A DNA stretch of 64,000 nucleotides from Halomonas ramblicola (GTDB lineage Bacteria > Pseudomonadota > Gammaproteobacteria > Pseudomonadales > Halomonadaceae), in NCBI RefSeq assembly GCF_030409215.1, contig NZ_JAUFPL010000005.1, positions 12,504 to 76,503 of the forward strand, given 5' to 3'. Shown here in pieces: positions 61,913 through 64,000 of this stretch. Made by a program: the position numbers and the translations under genes. The notes beneath the pieces are model-generated. The model was not told the origin of the DNA and searched no databases. It saw nothing but the letters and a program-made list of their open reading frames with translations. Position 1 is the first letter of the stretch, and each line of letters starts with the position of its first letter.

Positions 61913-64000
61913 ATGGCACACGAAAATCGTGATGCGGGAAACATCCTGCAACGGGGGTACGTCGCCGCACGTCGCGACGCGCCCGCCGATATGGCCGGCT
62001 GGTGCGGTAAGAAAGAGAAAGGTCGAGACGGTCGGCATGGCGGCAAGGATGGTGCCGGTGCACCGGGCCGTGGCCCGGTCGCGCCGTTCGGCCTCGACGA
62101 CGAGTATGTCGCCACCTTCGATGGGAAGGCCGTCACTGTCACGCGTTTCGCCGATATCGGCAAGCGCGACGAAGCGGCGTGGCGTACCCACGCGCGGCTC
62201 GACTTCGAGGCGGCGAAGGCCCACCCGGCCGGCGCCGGTGCACCGCTGCTCATCTATGTCGTCGACAGCCACGGCGCGGTCTGGTCGCTCGATTTTCGTC
62301 CCCGCGAGGGGGGCCTAGAGGCGGACGGCATCGCCGAGGTTCCTCGTTGCCAGCGTCTCGCGCACGACCTGAAGGACCCCGTGCGCGACATCGTGGTGCT
62401 GCGTCGCACCTTGGTGCTGCAACAGGCCCGGCGCGGGGGCGGCCATGACCTGCACGCGCTCGACCGGCGCTCCGGCCGGGTCGCGTCGATCGGGAGCGCG
62501 ACGCTGGACGCGGACATCGCCGCCCTCGATCCCCAGCGCAACGATATCCTGCTCGGGCGCCACCACGGCGAGCTGCGCCTCATCCTGTTCGGCGAGGCCA
62601 GCGCCGACGGCAGCGTGGAGGTTCACGGCTTCGACGAGCCGCGCGTGACCGCCGCCGGCCTGGTCGACGGCACCCACCTGGTGCTGGCGCGAAAGGGCGG
62701 CCTGGTGAACAAGGTCGACCTGCGCGCCGCGCTGCCGGACACCGCCACCCGCGCCGTCGATCCGTTGGTGCGGATCTGCTACGTCCTGCGCCGGCTACTG
62801 AAGCGCTGTGGTTGCGACTGCGACTGCAAGGACGTTCCCGGCGGTGACGGCGGGGGCCGGCCGGGAGACGGCGGGCCCGGAGACGACCGGCCCTGCGACG
62901 ACCGCCATGCCGCGCGCCTCGGTTTCACGGCGGCGAAGCTCTATCGCGCCGGGGCACATATCGTCGCCGTGGACCGAGGCGCGACTCGCATGGCGGTGCT
63001 CGACACGCGCCTCAACCTGCTCTTCGAGCGCAAGCTCGACCGGGCGGGCGCCGAGGTGCAGCCCGGGCAGCCGCATACCCAGCGCCTGCTGGTGCATCTG
63101 CCGCGCAAGCACCAGCTCGAAGCCTGGGCGCTGGCCGACTATGCCGGAGAACTCGTGGCCCACCAGCCCGACGACCTCATCATCCGGCCGCCCGTGCCCA
63201 TGCCGTCCGTGACCTACTGGGGCGCCAGGCACCAACGGGCCGAGCTGAACCCGACGCTCACGGTCTGCCTCTTTCCGGTCATCGAGCCGGGCCAGAGCTA
63301 CGGCGACCCCAACATGAACAAGTTGATCGACCAGGTCTCGGCGAAGATCTTCACCAGGGTCGACGACTACTACGACGAGAACAGCTTCGGGGAACTGGCG
63401 ATCGACTTCACCGTCTTCGGCTACGACATCGGCGGCGCCCGCACGCCCCTGGTGCTGCCGCGGGCGATGGCGAGCTACTGGTACGAGGCCTTCCGGGCCG
63501 GCGGCCTGAAGGCGGTGATGCCCGCCGACTGGGCCGATCCGGTGGTCTTCGACGGCACCGAGGCGCTGGAGATCCAGGCCAATCCGCGCGCCGGGGCGGT
63601 GAAGACCTACGACATCCCGTTCGCGGCGTTGTGGACCTCCGCCAGCCTCGGGAGCTTCCCCGTCGACATCGACTTCGACGGCAGCGAGAGCGTCGAGCTG
63701 ACGGTCGAGACCCAGGACGGCGACACCCACGTCCTGAGCGTCGATTTCCCGGCCCTCAGCCTGACGCTGAACCAGGGGGGCGACGTCGCGGGGTTCCTGG
63801 ACGATCTCGGCACCCATGTCACCGACGCCATTCGCACGGCCGAGGCCGCCCTGCCGGGCGGCCCGACGCTGATCCAGGCTGTCGAGTTCCGGCGCGTGCG
63901 CACCTCCTCCGACGACACCCAGTTCGGCATCCTGCAGGGCAGCTTGCGTTGCCAGCCCGTGGCGCCCGCCGACGTGACCCAGAAGGGCCGGATCGCGGTG
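61913..64000 (+). CDS. Large protein of unknown function with M6-peptidase-like segment (3' end outside window)
   Basis: An uninterrupted frame of 696 codons runs from ATG 61913 (GGGGG 9 bases upstream) to the window edge. There is no signal peptide. Residues 30-55 are a Gly/Lys/Arg-rich linker. Residues 60-300 have short repeats of the type LLIYVVDSHGAVWSLDF and DLHALDRRSGRV, suggesting beta-propeller-like blades. Near residue 300 is a Cys cluster (KRCGCDCDCKD) followed by a Gly/Asp/Pro-rich hinge. From about 445, LTVCLFPVIEPGQSYGD then KIFTRVDDYYDENSFGELAI resembles the start of M6 (immune-inhibitor-A-like) metallopeptidases, whose HExxH would come later and is not in the window. Function is not assigned. 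Confidence 0.75.
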   Translation, partial: MAHENRDAGNILQRGYVAARRDAPADMAGWCGKKEKGRDGRHGGKDGAGAPGRGPVAPFGLDDEYVATFDGKAVTVTRFADIGKRDEAAWRTHARLDFEAAKAHPAGAGAPLLIYVVDSHGAVWSLDFRPREGGLEADGIAEVPRCQRLAHDLKDPVRDIVVLRRTLVLQQARRGGGHDLHALDRRSGRVASIGSATLDADIAALDPQRNDILLGRHHGELRLILFGEASADGSVEVHGFDEPRVTAAGLVDGTHLVLARKGGLVNKVDLRAALPDTATRAVDPLVRICYVLRRLLKRCGCDCDCKDVPGGDGGGRPGDGGPGDDRPCDDRHAARLGFTAAKLYRAGAHIVAVDRGATRMAVLDTRLNLLFERKLDRAGAEVQPGQPHTQRLLVHLPRKHQLEAWALADYAGELVAHQPDDLIIRPPVPMPSVTYWGARHQRAELNPTLTVCLFPVIEPGQSYGDPNMNKLIDQVSAKIFTRVDDYYDENSFGELAIDFTVFGYDIGGARTPLVLPRAMASYWYEAFRAGGLKAVMPADWADPVVFDGTEALEIQANPRAGAVKTYDIPFAALWTSASLGSFPVDIDFDGSESVELTVETQDGDTHVLSVDFPALSLTLNQGGDVAGFLDDLGTHVTDAIRTAEAALPGGPTLIQAVEFRRVRTSSDDTQFGILQGSLRCQPVAPADVTQKGRIAV

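Overview
The window is about 64 kb of GC-rich chromosome from a moderately halophilic gammaproteobacterium, most likely Halomonas or a close relative. This is inferred from gene content (BetT-type choline carrier, ectoine hydroxylase EctD, a glucosylglycerate locus, opgGH, acidic proteins) and from codon style. No rRNA, tRNA, CRISPR array or replication origin was seen.

Layout. 0-6.5 kb: betT, then an overlapping phosphatase/glycosyltransferase pair that should make glucosylglycerate, facing a GH13_18 phosphorylase that should break it down. 6.6-9.6 kb: thiC and tenA, each behind its own TPP riboswitch. 9.6-15.1 kb: opgG-opgH, a lipid A acyltransferase, a small membrane protein and a VOC protein. 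15.2-21.2 kb: a methyltransferase, an MFS carrier and a fatty-acid-type trio (acyl-CoA dehydrogenase, 3-hydroxyacyl-CoA dehydrogenase, enoyl-CoA hydratase). 21.2-27.0 kb: ectD, then acnA, a binding-protein-like gene without signal peptide and an AbrB-family membrane protein. 27.2-34.5 kb: an AT-richer, probably acquired catabolic block with a double-HTH GntR/FCD regulator, a tripartite tricarboxylate transporter (tctCBA), a beta-decarboxylating dehydrogenase, an Asp/Glu-racemase-family protein and a wrecked rraA-like gene. 34.7-43.9 kb: ordinary chromosomal genes (VOC protein, EF-G paralogue, CapA-like, Mut7-C nuclease-like, EAL protein, hydrolase, peroxiredoxin, maa).

43-50 kb is a rearranged zone. 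An intact maa lies upstream of a 91-bp tail copy of an alcohol dehydrogenase gene; about 3 kb further on, an internally deleted maa remnant lies upstream of the intact alcohol dehydrogenase. Between them sit a CmcJ/NvfI-like gene, a P-type ATPase and a DUF427 pseudogene. The intact adh has a convincing class II FNR/Anr promoter.

53-54.6 kb carries a small inverted-repeat element and an integrase-less integron fragment: two attC-like sites, a methyltransferase cassette and a 28-codon cassette. 54.6-57.5 kb returns to ordinary genes. 57.5-61.9 kb is decayed accessory DNA (PhnB-like pseudogene, IS5-type transposase remnant, LprI-like gene, two orphans, gene tails). The last 2.1 kb is the start of a very large protein that runs off the end, with an M6-peptidase-like segment.

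Functional threads: salt and osmotic adaptation (choline, glucosylglycerate, hydroxyectoine, periplasmic glucans), thiamine supply, oxygen-limited alcohol metabolism, and import plus oxidation of an unknown di/tricarboxylate. Three pseudogenes (rraA, maa, phnB) share one pattern: both ends kept, middle lost.
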